Source: Sphingomonas telluris
GTDB lineage: Bacteria; Pseudomonadota; Alphaproteobacteria; Sphingomonadales; Sphingomonadaceae
DNA: 64,000 bases
Reading direction: 5' to 3'
Assembly (NCBI RefSeq): GCF_022568775.1
Contig: NZ_JAKZHW010000001.1
Span: 124,001-188,000, forward strand
A program made the translations under genes and the position numbers. Every line of letters begins with the position of its first letter. Position 1 is the first letter of the stretch. The notes below the pieces were generated by a model. The model had not been told where the DNA came from. It saw only the letters and a list, made by a program, of their open reading frames with translations, and ran no database searches. Positions 1 to 9,284 of the stretch are shown here, piece by piece.

Positions 1-459
1 GTCGAACTCACCGCCAAAACGACCTCTGTAATATTTGCGGCGCCTTCCGGCGAACAGGAAGCCGGCTGCCCGGTACATCATAACTGCCGGATTTCCTTCG
101 CGAACCTCGAGATGGATTCTCGAAGCTCCGGACCCGCGCGCTTCGCTCAGGAAATGGTTGAGGAGCATCCGCCCGATGCCCCGCCGCCGAAAGGGCGGCG
201 CGACGGCCAGAAGCAGAAGCTCCGCCTCGTCGGCGATCGTTCGATAGAGCGAGAAGCCCGCCGTCTGCGCGTCCGCGTCGCGGGCGATGACCAGCTCGAC
301 GCCCGGCATCGGCAGTATTCCGGCGCATTGCGACCGTGTCCAGGCTTCGCCGAAGCGCTCGTCGAACGCGGCGTTCATGACTTCGACGACGGAATCCAGG
401 TCGGCCGACCCGCCTTTGGTCAGGTGAAGCTCGGCAGCGGATTCGGCGCGGCTGCTCAT
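1..459 (-). CDS. rimI: Ribosomal-protein-alanine N-acetyltransferase RimI-like (3' end outside window)
   Basis: GNAT-fold acetyltransferase; in the RimI family it acetylates the N-terminal alanine of ribosomal protein S18. The visible 153 residues carry the acetyl-CoA-binding motif A (VAPPFRRRGIG, about residues 86-96) and the late signature with Asn and Tyr (EGNPAVMYRAAGF) followed by GRRRKYY, as in RimI. The ATG at 457-459 overlaps the tsaB stop (ATGA), so the two are translationally coupled, a common tsaB-rimI arrangement. The frame is open to base 1, so the C-terminus lies outside the window. Substrate assignment is from family and context only. Confidence 0.88.
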   Translation of the reverse strand, partial: MSSRAESAAELHLTKGGSADLDSVVEVMNAAFDERFGEAWTRSQCAGILPMPGVELVIARDADAQTAGFSLYRTIADEAELLLLAVAPPFRRRGIGRMLLNHFLSEARGSGASRIHLEVREGNPAVMMYRAAGFLFAGRRRKYYRGRFGGEFD

Positions 460-1067
460 GCGGCGTTTCTCGCCTTGGCGTCGGGCGCTCGTGCGTAGAC
501 CGGCTTCGGCGGCAGCGAGCGGAGAGACTCCGGCAGGCGAAAGGCATTGCGGGCGGAAGGCCACGCGGGCTCCGCACACCCTGACCCACGCGCATCAACG
601 AGCGCTGCGGCGCCAGGACCGACGACAACGTCCGCTGAAATGAGAGCGGCAGCTTCCGCCGGCGGCAGGTTCATCAGCTTCGACGTCGCTTCACGTGTTG
701 AAGTATCGAACTGCTGAACGAACAGCTCGCCATGCCCGCCGTCCACAGCCGCGGCGACTTCGCCGGGAGTGTCGGCTCCTGCCGCAAGCAGCGCCAGTGA
801 CGACATCCCGGACAGTTGGCAGTCCCACGCAATCGCGAGACCCTGCGCTGCGGCGATCCCGACGCGGATACCGGTGAAGCTGCCGGGTCCGACGCCGACC
901 AGGATACGATCGGCCGAACGTCCTTCGAGCAGCTCCTCGAGCATTGGGACGAGTTTCTCGCTGTGGCCTCGGCCGATCAGTTCATCCCGGCTCGACATGC
1001 ACGCACCCGAGGCGTCGAACAACGCGGCGGTGCATGCTGCAGTCGATGTGTCGATGGCCAGGATCAC
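456..1067 (-). CDS. tsaB: tRNA threonylcarbamoyladenosine biosynthesis protein TsaB
   Basis: TsaB is the partner of TsaD in making the t6A37 modification of ANN-decoding tRNAs in the cytoplasm. The 203-residue product starts MILAIDTST, the family N-terminus (ASKHA ATPase fold), and has the GPGSFTGIRVG motif at residues 60-70. Length is typical. The start is GTG at 1065-1067, because that is where the family N-terminus begins. The stop overlaps the rimI start. An NfuA-type gene lies 75 bases upstream on the same strand and may share transcription. Confidence 0.93.
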   Translation of the reverse strand: MILAIDTSTAACTAALFDASGACMSSRDELIGRGHSEKLVPMLEELLEGRSADRILVGVGPGSFTGIRVGIAAAQGLAIAWDCQLSGMSSLALLAAGADTPGEVAAAVDGGHGELFVQQFDTSTREATSKLMNLPPAEAAALISADVVVGPGAAALVDARGSGCAEPAWPSARNAFRLPESLRSLPPKPVYARAPDAKARNAA

Positions 1068-1142
1068 TCGTCGTCCTCAACTCGCCGGACGTGAGTGTGT
1101 TCACATGGCGAGGTCATCGGCAAGTGGGAGAATCGCCTAAGT

Positions 1143-1715
1143 TCAGACGGCTTCTACGGATTCCACCTCGGGGACATAGTGGCGGATCAGGTTCTCGATC
1201 CCGCGCTTGAGCGTGATAGTGGAGGAGGGGCAACCGGAGCAGGCGCCCTGCATGCCGAGGTAGAGATGCCCGTCCTTGTACCCGCGATAGACGATATCGC
1301 CGCCGTCCTGGGCGACCGCCGGGCGGACGCGAGTTTCGATCAGCTCCTTGATCTGCTCGATGATGTCGGCGTCTGCGGGATCCTCCTCGATCGCCGGGGT
1401 ATCCTCGATGCGAATGCCGGCGGCGCTGCCCTGCGCGAACAAGGGCGCGCCGCTGACGAAATGGTCGAGCAAGGTCTCGAGCACGAGCGGTTCTAGGTCG
1501 CCCCAGGATATGCCTGGCGCAGCCGTCACCGAGATGAAGTCGCGGCCGAAGAAAACGCCCTCGACGAGTCCGCTGGCGAACAGAGCGGAAGCGAGGGGGG
1601 ACGCTTCGGCGGAGTCAGCGTCCGGGAAATCGCGCGTGCCGCTGTCCATGACCAATTGGTCCGGAAGGAACTTGCGGGTGGCGGGATTCGGCGTCTGTTC
1701 GGTGCGGATGAGCAT
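1143..1715 (-). CDS. NfuA/NifU-type iron-sulfur cluster carrier
   Basis: Scaffold or carrier protein that delivers Fe-S clusters to apoproteins. The N-terminal Nfu_N domain starts MLIRTEQTPNPATRKF, and the C-terminal NifU domain has the cluster-binding CxxC (GACSGCPSS, Cys at about residues 159 and 162 of 190). An in-frame extension to 1769 exists, but the ATG at 1713-1715 gives the conserved family N-terminus and is preferred. It lies upstream of tsaB-rimI on the same strand. The two-domain length and CxxC make the family call firm; specific client proteins cannot be inferred. Confidence 0.92.
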   Translation of the reverse strand: MLIRTEQTPNPATRKFLPDQLVMDSGTRDFPDADSAEASPLASALFASGLVEGVFFGRDFISVTAAPGISWGDLEPLVLETLLDHFVSGAPLFAQGSAAGIRIEDTPAIEEDPADADIIEQIKELIETRVRPAVAQDGGDIVYRGYKDGHLYLGMQGACSGCPSSTITLKRGIENLIRHYVPEVESVEAV

Positions 1716-2053
1716 GGCGCCGATGTGGCTCCAATACCGCTCCGCTTCAAGATGCCACAGGCCCGTCAAGGAAACTTGCGCCCATTAACTTTAGATAAGG
1801 TCTGTTGGTTCAGAGCAGCACTTAGAAGTGGGGGACGATCCAGTGCCAAGCAAATGGGTGCTCACTGGCCAGACCGCCCCCGCCCTCGTAAGGCCTTGGG
1901 GAACTTCGAGGGCCGGGTCCGCCTTTCGAGTTTGCGCATCAAAGGTGGCCCCCTCCGAATATCTGCCGAAAGCGGATAACCGTCAATCTTCATTGACATT
2001 TGTTCGCTCGTTGAACGCGAATTTTTCGGAGGTCGCGGTGGCTTCCGTCCAAA
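1716..2053. other. Intergenic region, 338 bases, no gene supported
   Basis: This gap separates the Nfu gene from the cytochrome b561 gene; both are on the minus strand. It should hold the nfu promoter and the 3' end of the cytochrome operon. The open frames here have atypical composition and no start signals. I see no convincing hairpin terminator and no clear promoter hexamers. The stretch 1980-2040 is more AT-rich than its surroundings. Confidence 0.5.
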
Positions 2054-2698
2054 TCAGGAAAAGGGCGGCGCGCCCGCAATTACCCAGCGCGTGATTGCGA
2101 TCCCCGCAACGAGACACAGCAAAGCGGCCCACCATTTGCCCGGCCTCATAGGCTCGACCCCCGGTTGAACCGCGCCGCGACCGGTAATCATCGGCTTCAA
2201 AAGGCTTTTGCCGCGAAACTTGTAATAGGCGATGGCCGCGATGTGCAGCGCAATCAACGCGAGCAGCACGTTGAACAGCGCCTCGTGCCACTCCCGGGCC
2301 AAGTCGCCCGCGTCGATGCTGACCAGCCGCGCGAGCGGGCCCTGCATGATCCCGTCCTCGTCGCTGGCGAACAGGCCGAGGCCGACCTGCACGCACGTCA
2401 TGACGAGCAGTGCGATGACGCTCAGGCCGCCGAGCGGATTATGGCCGATTCCGCGCCATGACCCTCGAAGGTAGCCGAACACCGCTTTCGGTCCGCGCAC
2501 GAAGCTCGCGAAGCGCGCGGTGGAGCTGCCGAAGAAGCCCCACAGGATGCGGAAGATCAGCAGGCTCATGATGCCTAGCCCCGACCAAATATGCAGGTCG
2601 TCGTGATGATATTCCGCCGACCACCAGCTGAACGCGATCAGCGCCGCCAGCGTCCAGTGGAAGAGCCGTGTCGGCACGTCCCAGATTGCCACCTTCAC
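2054..2698 (-). CDS. Cytochrome b561 family membrane protein
   Basis: Integral membrane di-heme b-type cytochrome of the cytochrome_b_N/Ni-Fe-hydrogenase b-subunit type; such proteins pass electrons between the quinone pool and periplasmic c-type cytochromes. The 214-residue product starts KVAIWDVPTRLFHWTLA, with the heme-ligand-type His in FHW, further His residues in HHDDLHIW and EWHEALFNVLLALIALH, and about four membrane segments. Start is GTG at 2696-2698. It lies 14 bases downstream of a cytochrome c'-type gene, so the pair probably forms an electron-transfer module. Another b561 protein is at 41077-41703. Confidence 0.87.
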   Translation of the reverse strand: MKVAIWDVPTRLFHWTLAALIAFSWWSAEYHHDDLHIWSGLGIMSLLIFRILWGFFGSSTARFASFVRGPKAVFGYLRGSWRGIGHNPLGGLSVIALLVMTCVQVGLGLFASDEDGIMQGPLARLVSIDAGDLAREWHEALFNVLLALIALHIAAIAYYKFRGKSLLKPMITGRGAVQPGVEPMRPGKWWAALLCLVAGIAITRWVIAGAPPFS

Positions 2699-2712
2699 AG
2701 GCGACTCCCGGC

Positions 2713-3264
2713 TCAGTGATGCATGTCCGATCGGTACTTGTCGTGGCAGGCCTTGCAGGTCTTGCCGAGGTCCGCGAAGCCCGACTTGATCGCATCAACA
2801 TTGCCGCTCGCGGCCGTCGAATTGAACGCCTGAGCCGCTTTCACGAAAGCGTGGTCCTTGGCGGAAAAGTCTGCCTGGTTCTGCCAGATTTCCGGCTTGG
2901 CTCCGGTCTTTCCGGCTTCCGGCCCAGTGCCCGCCGGAAACCAGCCGTTCGACTTGGAGGCGAGATCTGCGATCGTTGCCGCCGCCTTCTGGATTTGCGC
3001 GACGTCGGGCGAAGCGGACTCGAGCGAGCGACGGATGACTTTGCTCGACTTGCCGATCTGCTCCATGCCCTCGTGGCGCTCGTGCATCACCTTGAGCGTC
3101 TCATTCTTGCTCGCGAGTGCGGTCATCGGAATGAGTTCGTTGGAGCCCTCCGCCGCCGCCGGCACATTTTCGGCAACCGCATTGTTGGTCGCCTGGCCCT
3201 TGGGCTGTCCGCACGCGCCCAGCAGGGAAACGGCCGCAACTGCAATCAGAACACTCTTGCGCAT
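2713..3264 (-). CDS. Cytochrome c' (c-556 type) lipoprotein
   Basis: Four-helix-bundle cytochrome of the c'/c-556 family, located in the periplasm and probably anchored as a lipoprotein. The signal peptide ends in a lipobox (LLGAC). The heme motif CKACH sits in the last 15 residues, the usual position for this family. The ATG at 3262-3264 is preferred over the GTG at 3268-3270 because GGAG stands five bases before it. The gene begins right after the mmsB stop and precedes the b561 gene. Its link to valine degradation is positional; a role in electron transfer or NO binding is family inference. Confidence 0.88.
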   Translation of the reverse strand: MRKSVLIAVAAVSLLGACGQPKGQATNNAVAENVPAAAEGSNELIPMTALASKNETLKVMHERHEGMEQIGKSSKVIRRSLESASPDVAQIQKAAATIADLASKSNGWFPAGTGPEAGKTGAKPEIWQNQADFSAKDHAFVKAAQAFNSTAASGNVDAIKSGFADLGKTCKACHDKYRSDMHH

Positions 3265-3272
3265 GCGCACTC

Positions 3273-4175
3273 CTATTTTTGTTCGGGCGCTTTCCAGCTG
3301 TCGTCGATCATCTTGATGATGCCGGAGAAGTCCTTCGATCCTCCGCCAAGATTGACGAAGCGCTGGTAAAGTTCCTCGGCCTCTCCGCCCATCGGCGTGT
3401 AGGCGCCTGCCTGCTCCGCGGCGTCCATCGCGAGCTTGAGGTCCTTGAGCATCAGGCCGGCTGCGAAGCCGCCTTCATAGTCGTGGTCGGCTGGCGTCTC
3501 GGGACCGACGCCGGGAACCGGGCAATAGGTGGTCATGGACCAGCTCTGGCCCGACGCCTTGGACGAAATGTCGAAGAAGACCTGCGGGTCGAGGCCGAGC
3601 TTCTGCGCGAGCACGAACGCCTCGCACGTTGCGGCCATCGTCACGCCCAGGATCATGTTGTTGCAGATCTTCGCGGCCTGACCTGCGCCCGCGCCGCCGG
3701 CATGGATGACGGCTTTCGCCATCGGTTCGATAAAGGGCTTCGCGCGCTCGAAGGCTTCGTCGCTGCCGCCGACCATGAAGGTGAGGTTACCTGACGCCGC
3801 AGCCGCGATTCCGCCGGACACAGGCGCGTCGACCATCGTGTAGCCTTGCGCGGCCGCTTCTTCCTCGACCGTGCGCGCGCTGGCCACGTCGATCGTGGAG
3901 CAGTCGATGAGAAGGGCGCTCGTCGGCGCCATTCCGAGAACCTGGTCGCGATAGACGCCGAGCACGTGTTGAGCGGCCGGAAGCATGGTGACAACCACGT
4001 CCGCGTCGCGCACTGCATCCTCCGTGGAGCCCGCGCGGACGCAGCCGTTCTGCTCCGCAGCGCTGAGTGCCGCCTCGCTCAGGTCGAACGCGCGGACTTC
4101 ATGACCGGCCTTGGCGAGGTTTGGCGCCATTCCGCCGCCCATGTGGCCGAGGCCGATGAATGCGATCTTTGCCAT
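3273..4175 (-). CDS. mmsB: 3-hydroxyisobutyrate dehydrogenase
   Basis: Oxidises 3-hydroxyisobutyrate to methylmalonate semialdehyde with NAD+ in valine degradation. The 300-residue protein has the Rossmann motif GLGHMGGGM (residues 7-15), the substrate-binding DAPVSGG segment at about residue 120 and the catalytic-lysine segment GAGQAAKICNNM at about residues 161-172. Length and motifs fit MmsB rather than a generic tartronate-semialdehyde reductase, and the neighbours encode the preceding steps. It begins 3 bases after the enoyl-CoA hydratase gene. No mmsA (methylmalonate-semialdehyde dehydrogenase) is seen in the window. Confidence 0.92.
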   Translation of the reverse strand: MAKIAFIGLGHMGGGMAPNLAKAGHEVRAFDLSEAALSAAEQNGCVRAGSTEDAVRDADVVVTMLPAAQHVLGVYRDQVLGMAPTSALLIDCSTIDVASARTVEEEAAAQGYTMVDAPVSGGIAAAASGNLTFMVGGSDEAFERAKPFIEPMAKAVIHAGGAGAGQAAKICNNMILGVTMAATCEAFVLAQKLGLDPQVFFDISSKASGQSWSMTTYCPVPGVGPETPADHDYEGGFAAGLMLKDLKLAMDAAEQAGAYTPMGGEAEELYQRFVNLGGGSKDFSGIIKMIDDSWKAPEQK

Positions 4176-4178
4176 GGC

Positions 4179-4955
4179 TCACCGCCCCTTCCAGTTGCCG
4201 GGCCGCTTCTCGACGAACGCGTTCATGCCCTCCTTCTGATCCTCGGTGCCGAACAGGCCGTGGAACAGGCGGCGCTCGAAGCGGATGCCCTGATTGAGCG
4301 GGATCTCGAACGCGGCGTTGACCATCTCCTTGTTTGCGATTGCCGCGAGCGGCGGCATGGCCGCGATCGTCTCGGCGGTCTTCATGACTTCGGCCATGAA
4401 CTCGCCTGCCGGCACCACGCGGGCGACGAGGCCGGAACGCTCGGCTTCCGCCGCATCCATCATCCGGCCGGTCAGGCACATCTCCATCGCCTTGGCCTTT
4501 CCGACGGCCCAGGTCAGGCGCTGCGAACCGCCCATGCCCGGACTGACGCCGAGCTTGATTTCCGGCTGGCCGAATTTCGCGGTCTCCGAGGCGATAATGA
4601 AGTCGGCCATCATCGCGACCTCGCAGCCGCCGCCGAGCGCGTAACCCGAAACGGCGGCGATCCACGGCTTGCGCGTCGAGGTCACTTGCTCCCACCCGCC
4701 GAAGAAGTTCGCCGAATACATGTCGGCGAAGCCCTGGCCCTGCATTTCCTTGATGTCGGCGCCGGCTGCGAACGCCTTTTCGGATCCCGTCAGGACAAGG
4801 CAGTGCTGGCTGTCGTCCGCATCGTAGGCTGCAAATGCGTCGATCAGCTCGCGAAGCACTTCGCTGTTCAGCGCGTTGAGCGCCTGCGGGCGGTTTAGCG
4901 TGACAAGCGTCACCGCGCCCCGCTTCTCCACGAGGATGGTCGAATAGTCGGTCAT
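4179..4955 (-). CDS. Enoyl-CoA hydratase (crotonase family)
   Basis: Crotonase-fold enzyme of 258 residues, expected to hydrate methacrylyl-CoA (or crotonyl-CoA) to the 3-hydroxyacyl-CoA. The oxyanion-hole segments are [11 protein letters not shown] (about residues 60-70) and [12 protein letters not shown] (about 107-118), with the acidic pair region in [12 protein letters not shown]. The ATG at 4953-4955 overlaps the stop of the upstream hydrolase gene (ATGA). An upstream open extension in this frame runs through the hydrolase gene and is rejected. Position between the hydrolase and mmsB supports a role in valine catabolism. Confidence 0.9.
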   Translation of the reverse strand: MTDYSTILVEKRGAVTLVTLNRPQALNALNSEVLRELIDAFAAYDADDSQHCLVLTGSEKAFAAGADIKEMQGQGFADMYSANFFGGWEQVTSTRKPWIAAVSGYALGGGCEVAMMADFIIASETAKFGQPEIKLGVSPGMGGSQRLTWAVGKAKAMEMCLTGRMMDAAEAERSGLVARVVPAGEFMAEVMKTAETIAAMPPLAAIANKEMVNAAFEIPLNQGIRFERRLFHGLFGTEDQKEGMNAFVEKRPGNWKGR

Positions 4956-6010
4956 TCTCCGGTCTCCGGAAACGGGTTCCACTGCTCGTGCCGCGGAAGG
5001 GGCTCGAACAAGATGTCCAGCATCTCGTCGTCGACCTGCTCCGGCGTCGGCGGATCCCAATGAGGGTTGTTGTCCTTGTCGATCAGAAGCGCGCGGACGC
5101 CTTCGCGGAAGTCGTGCGTCCGCACGATCCGTCCGGCGAGTGCATATTCGGCGCGCATTTCCTCGGCGAAGCTGTTGCGGTTGGCGCCCTCGGCGAGAAG
5201 CCGCAGCGAGACCTTGCACGACAGCGGGCTCTTGGACTTGAGCGTCGCCAGTTCGGATTGCGCCCAGTCGCTGTCATCGGCCTCCAACGCGGCCATGACT
5301 TCTTCAAGGCGGTCGGACGCGAACAGCTTGGTGATGAGGCCGAGGTTCGCTTCGATCTTGGCCTGCGGCGCGACGGGTTGCGCGGCGCCGAGCGTACCCT
5401 TGAGACGGCTCGGGGCCTGGACGATGCGGTCGTAAAGGTCCTCGAGCGACGCCTGTTCGATGTAGTGGGTGGCGAGGCCGAGATAGAGGCACTCGCCCGC
5501 GTCGAGCCGCGCGCCCGTCAGCGCCATGAACTGGCCCACACGGCCGGGCAGGCGAGGGAGGTACCAGCCGCCGCCGACGTCCGGGAACAGCCCGATGCCC
5601 GTTTCGGGCATGGCGAGCCGAGTGTTCTCGGTCGCGACGCGATATTCGCACGGCTGCGAAATGCCGACGCCGCCGCCCATCGTGATGCCGTCCATGATCG
5701 CCACGGTCGGCTTGGGATAGGTGAACAGCAGGTGGTTGAGGCGATACTCGCTGTAGAAGAAGGCCTTGGCGTCGACCGCGTCCGTGGCGCCGCTTCGGGC
5801 GAGCATGACCACGTCGCCGCCGGCGCAGAAGCCGCGGCCTTCGGCATGATCGATGACGACGATCTGCACCGACGGGTCGTCCCGCCAGGCAAGCAGGACT
5901 TCGCTCATGGCATCGCACATCTCGCGAGTGAGCGCATGGATCGCCTTCGGACGATTGAGCCGGATGCGCCCGACGTTGCGCTCGACGGAAATCAGGACGT
6001 CGTCGGTCAC
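4952..6010 (-). CDS. 3-hydroxyisobutyryl-CoA hydrolase
   Basis: Releases CoA from 3-hydroxyisobutyryl-CoA, the step that commits valine carbon to 3-hydroxyisobutyrate. At 352 residues it is longer than hydratases, as expected for HIBYL-CoA hydrolases. It shows [20 protein letters not shown] and the family segment [17 protein letters not shown] with the catalytic Glu, plus the C-terminal extension ending in HEQWNPF. GTG start at 6008-6010 overlaps the stop of the dehydrogenase gene (GTGA). Position between the dehydrogenase and mmsB fits pathway order. Confidence 0.93.
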   Translation of the reverse strand: MTDDVLISVERNVGRIRLNRPKAIHALTREMCDAMSEVLLAWRDDPSVQIVVIDHAEGRGFCAGGDVVMLARSGATDAVDAKAFFYSEYRLNHLLFTYPKPTVAIMDGITMGGGVGISQPCEYRVATENTRLAMPETGIGLFPDVGGGWYLPRLPGRVGQFMALTGARLDAGECLYLGLATHYIEQASLEDLYDRIVQAPSRLKGTLGAAQPVAPQAKIEANLGLITKLFASDRLEEVMAALEADDSDWAQSELATLKSKSPLSCKVSLRLLAEGANRNSFAEEMRAEYALAGRIVRTHDFREGVRALLIDKDNNPHWDPPTPEQVDDEMLDILFEPLPRHEQWNPFPETGE

Positions 6011-7149
6011 TGGCGGAGCATGTCCCGGCTGACGATCACGCGCATGACCTGGTTGGTGCCTTCGAGGATCGAGTGAACGCGCAGGTCGCGCCAGAAGCGC
6101 TCGATTGGATAGTCCATGAGGTAGCCGTAGCCCCCATGCAGCTGCAGCGCCCGGTCGACGACCGACGAACCGGTGTCGGTCGCAAGGCGCTTGGCCATCG
6201 CCGCGAAGCGCGTCTTGTCCGGAGCGTTGGCGGTCACCTTCGCAGCGGCGACGTAGAGCAGGTAGCGCGCCGCCTGCAGTTCCGTCTCCATGTCGGCGAG
6301 CGTGAACTGTGTCGCCTGGAAGTCGGCGATCGGCTGCCCGAACTGCTTGCGGTCCTTGGTGTAGGCGACCGCCTCGTCTAGGCAGCGCTGCGCACCGCCT
6401 AGCGAGCAGGCGCCGATGTTCAGGCGCCCGCCGTCGAGACCCATCATCGCGATGCGGAAGCCTTCGCCTTCGCTGCCGACACGGTTGGCGACAGGCACGC
6501 GGACCTCGTCGAAATTGACCTGCGCCGTCGGCTGCGAATGCCAGCCGAGCTTCTTTTCCTGCGCGCCGAAGCTGACGCCCTTCATGTCCTTGTCGATGAC
6601 GAGCGCGGTGATGCCCTTCGGCCCGTCCTCGCCGGTGCGGACCATGGTCACGTAGACCTCGTTCGCGCCGCCGCCGGAGATGAAAGCCTTGGAGCCGCTA
6701 ACGACATAATGATCGCCATCGAGCACGGCGCGCGTTTTGAGCGCTGCGGCATCGGAGCCCGAGGACGGCTCGGTCAGGCAATAGCTGCCGATCTTCTCCA
6801 TCGTAATCATCGACGGCAGATACTTTTGCTTCAGCTCGGCCGAGCCGAAGCGGTCGATCATCCACGACGCCATGTTGTGGATCGAGATGAAGGCGCTGGT
6901 CGACGGACAGCCGTAGGCCATCGCTTCCATGATCAACGCGGCTTCGAGACGACCGAGGCCGATGCCGCCGCTCTCCTCGCTGACATAGATGGCGCCGAAG
7001 CCGAGCTCGGCGGCCTCGCGGATCGTGTCGCGCGGGAAGATGTGCTTCTCGTCCCATTCGGCCGCGTTCGGCGTGATCGCGTCAGCCGTGAACTTGCGCG
7101 CCATCTCCTGGATCTGGAGCTGGTCTTCGGTAAGCTCGAATTGGTGCAT
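6007..7149 (-). CDS. Acyl-CoA dehydrogenase, probably isobutyryl-CoA dehydrogenase
   Basis: FAD enzyme of 380 residues that would oxidise isobutyryl-CoA to methacrylyl-CoA and pass electrons to ETF. It has the FAD/substrate segment YCLTEPSSGSDAAAL (about residues 125-139), a C-terminal domain with DRKQFGQPIADFQ, and the terminal ILEGTNQVMR with the loop Glu typical of short-branched-chain enzymes. First gene of the valine operon; the following genes overlap by 4 bases or lie within 3. Substrate is inferred from the operon and overall similarity to IBD/ACAD8-type enzymes. Confidence 0.9.
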   Translation of the reverse strand: MHQFELTEDQLQIQEMARKFTADAITPNAAEWDEKHIFPRDTIREAAELGFGAIYVSEESGGIGLGRLEAALIMEAMAYGCPSTSAFISIHNMASWMIDRFGSAELKQKYLPSMITMEKIGSYCLTEPSSGSDAAALKTRAVLDGDHYVVSGSKAFISGGGANEVYVTMVRTGEDGPKGITALVIDKDMKGVSFGAQEKKLGWHSQPTAQVNFDEVRVPVANRVGSEGEGFRIAMMGLDGGRLNIGACSLGGAQRCLDEAVAYTKDRKQFGQPIADFQATQFTLADMETELQAARYLLYVAAAKVTANAPDKTRFAAMAKRLATDTGSSVVDRALQLHGGYGYLMDYPIERFWRDLRVHSILEGTNQVMRVIVSRDMLRQ

Positions 7150-7211
7150 GCGGGCGGCCTTAAGCTGCGCCTACGCCGTCAGCAAGACGGGCATGCGGCG
7201 GACCGCTCGCC

Positions 7212-8969
7212 TCAGCCTTCCCACTTCAACTTGTAGTCGCGGACATAGCCGTTCACGGCGGAATCGATGGTCGGGAAGAAATGGCCCTCGCCGAACTGGG
7301 TGAAGAGGCCGAAGCGCTTCAGCTTGTCCTTCACCGGGTCCTTCAGCTCGGCGAAGCAGATCTCGATGCCCTTGGCCTTTAGCTTTTCCGACAGATCTGT
7401 GAGGGCGTCGGCCGAGGTCACGTCGACGCTGGTGATCGGCGCCGCCGAGACGACTACGCGCTTCACCGGGGTCGGGGATGCCGCGACTGCGTCCATTACC
7501 CGCTGCTCGAACAATTCGGCATTTGCGAAGAAAAGGGGAGCGTCCCAGCGGAACAGGACCAGCCCCGGCACCCGACGCGCCTCGGGGTAGCGGGTCACAT
7601 CGTGATAGCCATCGACGAAGTCCGGCCTGCCGAGCACCGCCCAGTGCGGCCGCCAGCCGTCCCACAGGAACTCAATGACGGCGAGGACGATCGCGAGGAC
7701 GATGCCGGGGATGGCCCCGAAGACTGCCACTCCCGCTGTGCAGACGATCGACAGCCAGAACTCCCAGCGCTGGATCCGGTAGATGCGGCCGAGGTCGGCG
7801 AATTCGAACAGGCCGATGGCCGCTGCAATGACCACTGCGGCGAGCGCCGCGTACGGCAGGTTCTGGAAGAGCATCGGAGCAGCGACGATCACGATCGCAA
7901 CGATCAGCGCGCCGACCACGCCGGTCATTTGCGTCTGAGCTCCGGCAGCTTCGGCTACGGGCGTGCGTGAGGAGCTGCTGCTGATTGGGAACCCCTGGAA
8001 GAAGCCCGCGGCGAGGTTCGCGGCGCCGAGACCAACCATCTCCTGGTTGGGATCGACCCGCTGTCCGGTCTTCGCGGCATAGGTGCGCGACAGGACGCTC
8101 GTGTCCGCGAACGCAACGATGGCGACCGCCGTGCCGCCGATCAGGATCGGCACGAGGTCGCTAATCTGCAGCCCCGGGATCGTGAAGACGGGAAGTCCCT
8201 GCGGAACGGGGCCGAGCACCTTGACGCCCGCGGTTTCGGAAAGGTGCAGCCATCCCGCGGCGATCGTTGCGCCGATCACCGCGATGAGCACGCCAGGGAT
8301 GCGCTTGCTGCCTTTCAGCAGCATGATCACGGCGAACGTAGCTCCGCCGAGCGCTGCGGCGGTCCAGTTGGCCTTGCCGCCCAGGACGCCCATCGCGATC
8401 GACCAGAGGTCCCGGAGGGGGCCGGCGCTTTCAACCTTGAAGTCGAAGAGCTTCGGCAGCTGACTGATCAGCACCGCTAGCGCGATCCCGTTCATGTAGC
8501 CGTAGCGGATGGGCTTCGAGAGCAGCTCGGTGATGAAGCCGAGGCGGAAGATTCCGGCAAGAATGCAGATTGCTCCGGAGACCACCGCCATGGCGCTTGC
8601 GACTGCAATCGCGCGGTCAGGGTCGCCCAACGAGAGCGGCAGGACTACGCCGAGGATGATTGGGGCAAGCGAAGAATCCGGCCCGAGGACCAGGATCCGG
8701 CTCGGGCCGAACAGCGCATAGACGAGCAGCGGGACGATGGTCGCGTAGAGGCCGTAGATGGCCGGCACGCCGGATGCGACCGCATAGGCGATCCCGACCG
8801 GCACGAGCATGGTCGAAAGCACGACGCCCGCGACGATGTCGTTGCGGATCCACGCAGTGCGATACTCCCGCAGCGTTCGAAGCCCGGGCACCCAGTCGGT
8901 GAAGCTTTTCGAATGGGGCAGGCCGACTTCGGCCGGACTCGCCACCATTGCCGAGATGTCTTGTCCCAT
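7212..8969 (-). CDS. SulP family anion transporter with STAS domain
   Basis: Inner-membrane transporter of the SulP/SLC26 family, 585 residues. The N-terminal part (about residues 20-430) is a series of hydrophobic helices with the family segment GVVLSTMLVPVGIAYA and a GLYATIVPLLVYALFGPSR region. The C-terminal STAS domain (about 455-570) includes the SITSVDVTSADAL-like strand-loop. Substrate could be sulfate, bicarbonate or another anion; nothing in the sequence or neighbours decides. It is 62 bases upstream of the valine operon on the same strand, with no obvious terminator between them. Confidence 0.92.
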   Translation of the reverse strand: MGQDISAMVASPAEVGLPHSKSFTDWVPGLRTLREYRTAWIRNDIVAGVVLSTMLVPVGIAYAVASGVPAIYGLYATIVPLLVYALFGPSRILVLGPDSSLAPIILGVVLPLSLGDPDRAIAVASAMAVVSGAICILAGIFRLGFITELLSKPIRYGYMNGIALAVLISQLPKLFDFKVESAGPLRDLWSIAMGVLGGKANWTAAALGGATFAVIMLLKGSKRIPGVLIAVIGATIAAGWLHLSETAGVKVLGPVPQGLPVFTIPGLQISDLVPILIGGTAVAIVAFADTSVLSRTYAAKTGQRVDPNQEMVGLGAANLAAGFFQGFPISSSSSRTPVAEAAGAQTQMTGVVGALIVAIVIVAAPMLFQNLPYAALAAVVIAAAIGLFEFADLGRIYRIQRWEFWLSIVCTAGVAVFGAIPGIVLAIVLAVIEFLWDGWRPHWAVLGRPDFVDGYHDVTRYPEARRVPGLVLFRWDAPLFFANAELFEQRVMDAVAASPTPVKRVVVSAAPITSVDVTSADALTDLSEKLKAKGIEICFAELKDPVKDKLKRFGLFTQFGEGHFFPTIDSAVNGYVRDYKLKWEG

Positions 8970-9128
8970 GCGCCGGCTTCCGAATGTGACGAGGACGTCT
9001 TCGCAGGATCAGCTTGTGACATGCAAGCGACCGCTCGGTATCGGAACAAACCCCGAAACGGAGGGGCGCTTTTTCGCGGCACTCCGGCGACAAATGTTTT
9101 GGATGCCGCTAGGTATGGTGGCGGGTGG

Positions 9129-9205
9129 GCGCCCGTAGCTCAGTCGGATAGAGCACGAGCCTTCTAAGCTTGGGGTCGCAGGTTCGAATCCTGCCGGGCG
9201 CGCCA
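9129..9205 (+). tRNA. tRNA-Arg, anticodon UCU
   Basis: A 77-base cloverleaf can be folded completely: acceptor GCGCCCG/CGGGCGC, D arm GCTC/GAGC, anticodon stem CGAGC/GCTTG around loop CTTCTAA (anticodon TCT, reads AGA), T arm GCAGG-TTCGAAT-CCTGC, discriminator G and encoded CCA at 9203-9205. It stands alone between the divergent sulP gene and a small exported protein. Confidence 0.97.
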
Positions 9206-9284
9206 CGCACTCGGATTGGTCGCGTTCATTTCGCGTTCAATTCGCAGCGGCGATCCAGCCGCTGGGGCAATTTGGGGGATCAGG

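Noticed and set aside
3846-6076. Long plus-strand frames (350 and 362 codons)
   Set aside because: Antisense to the valine operon; no domain, no ribosome binding sites.
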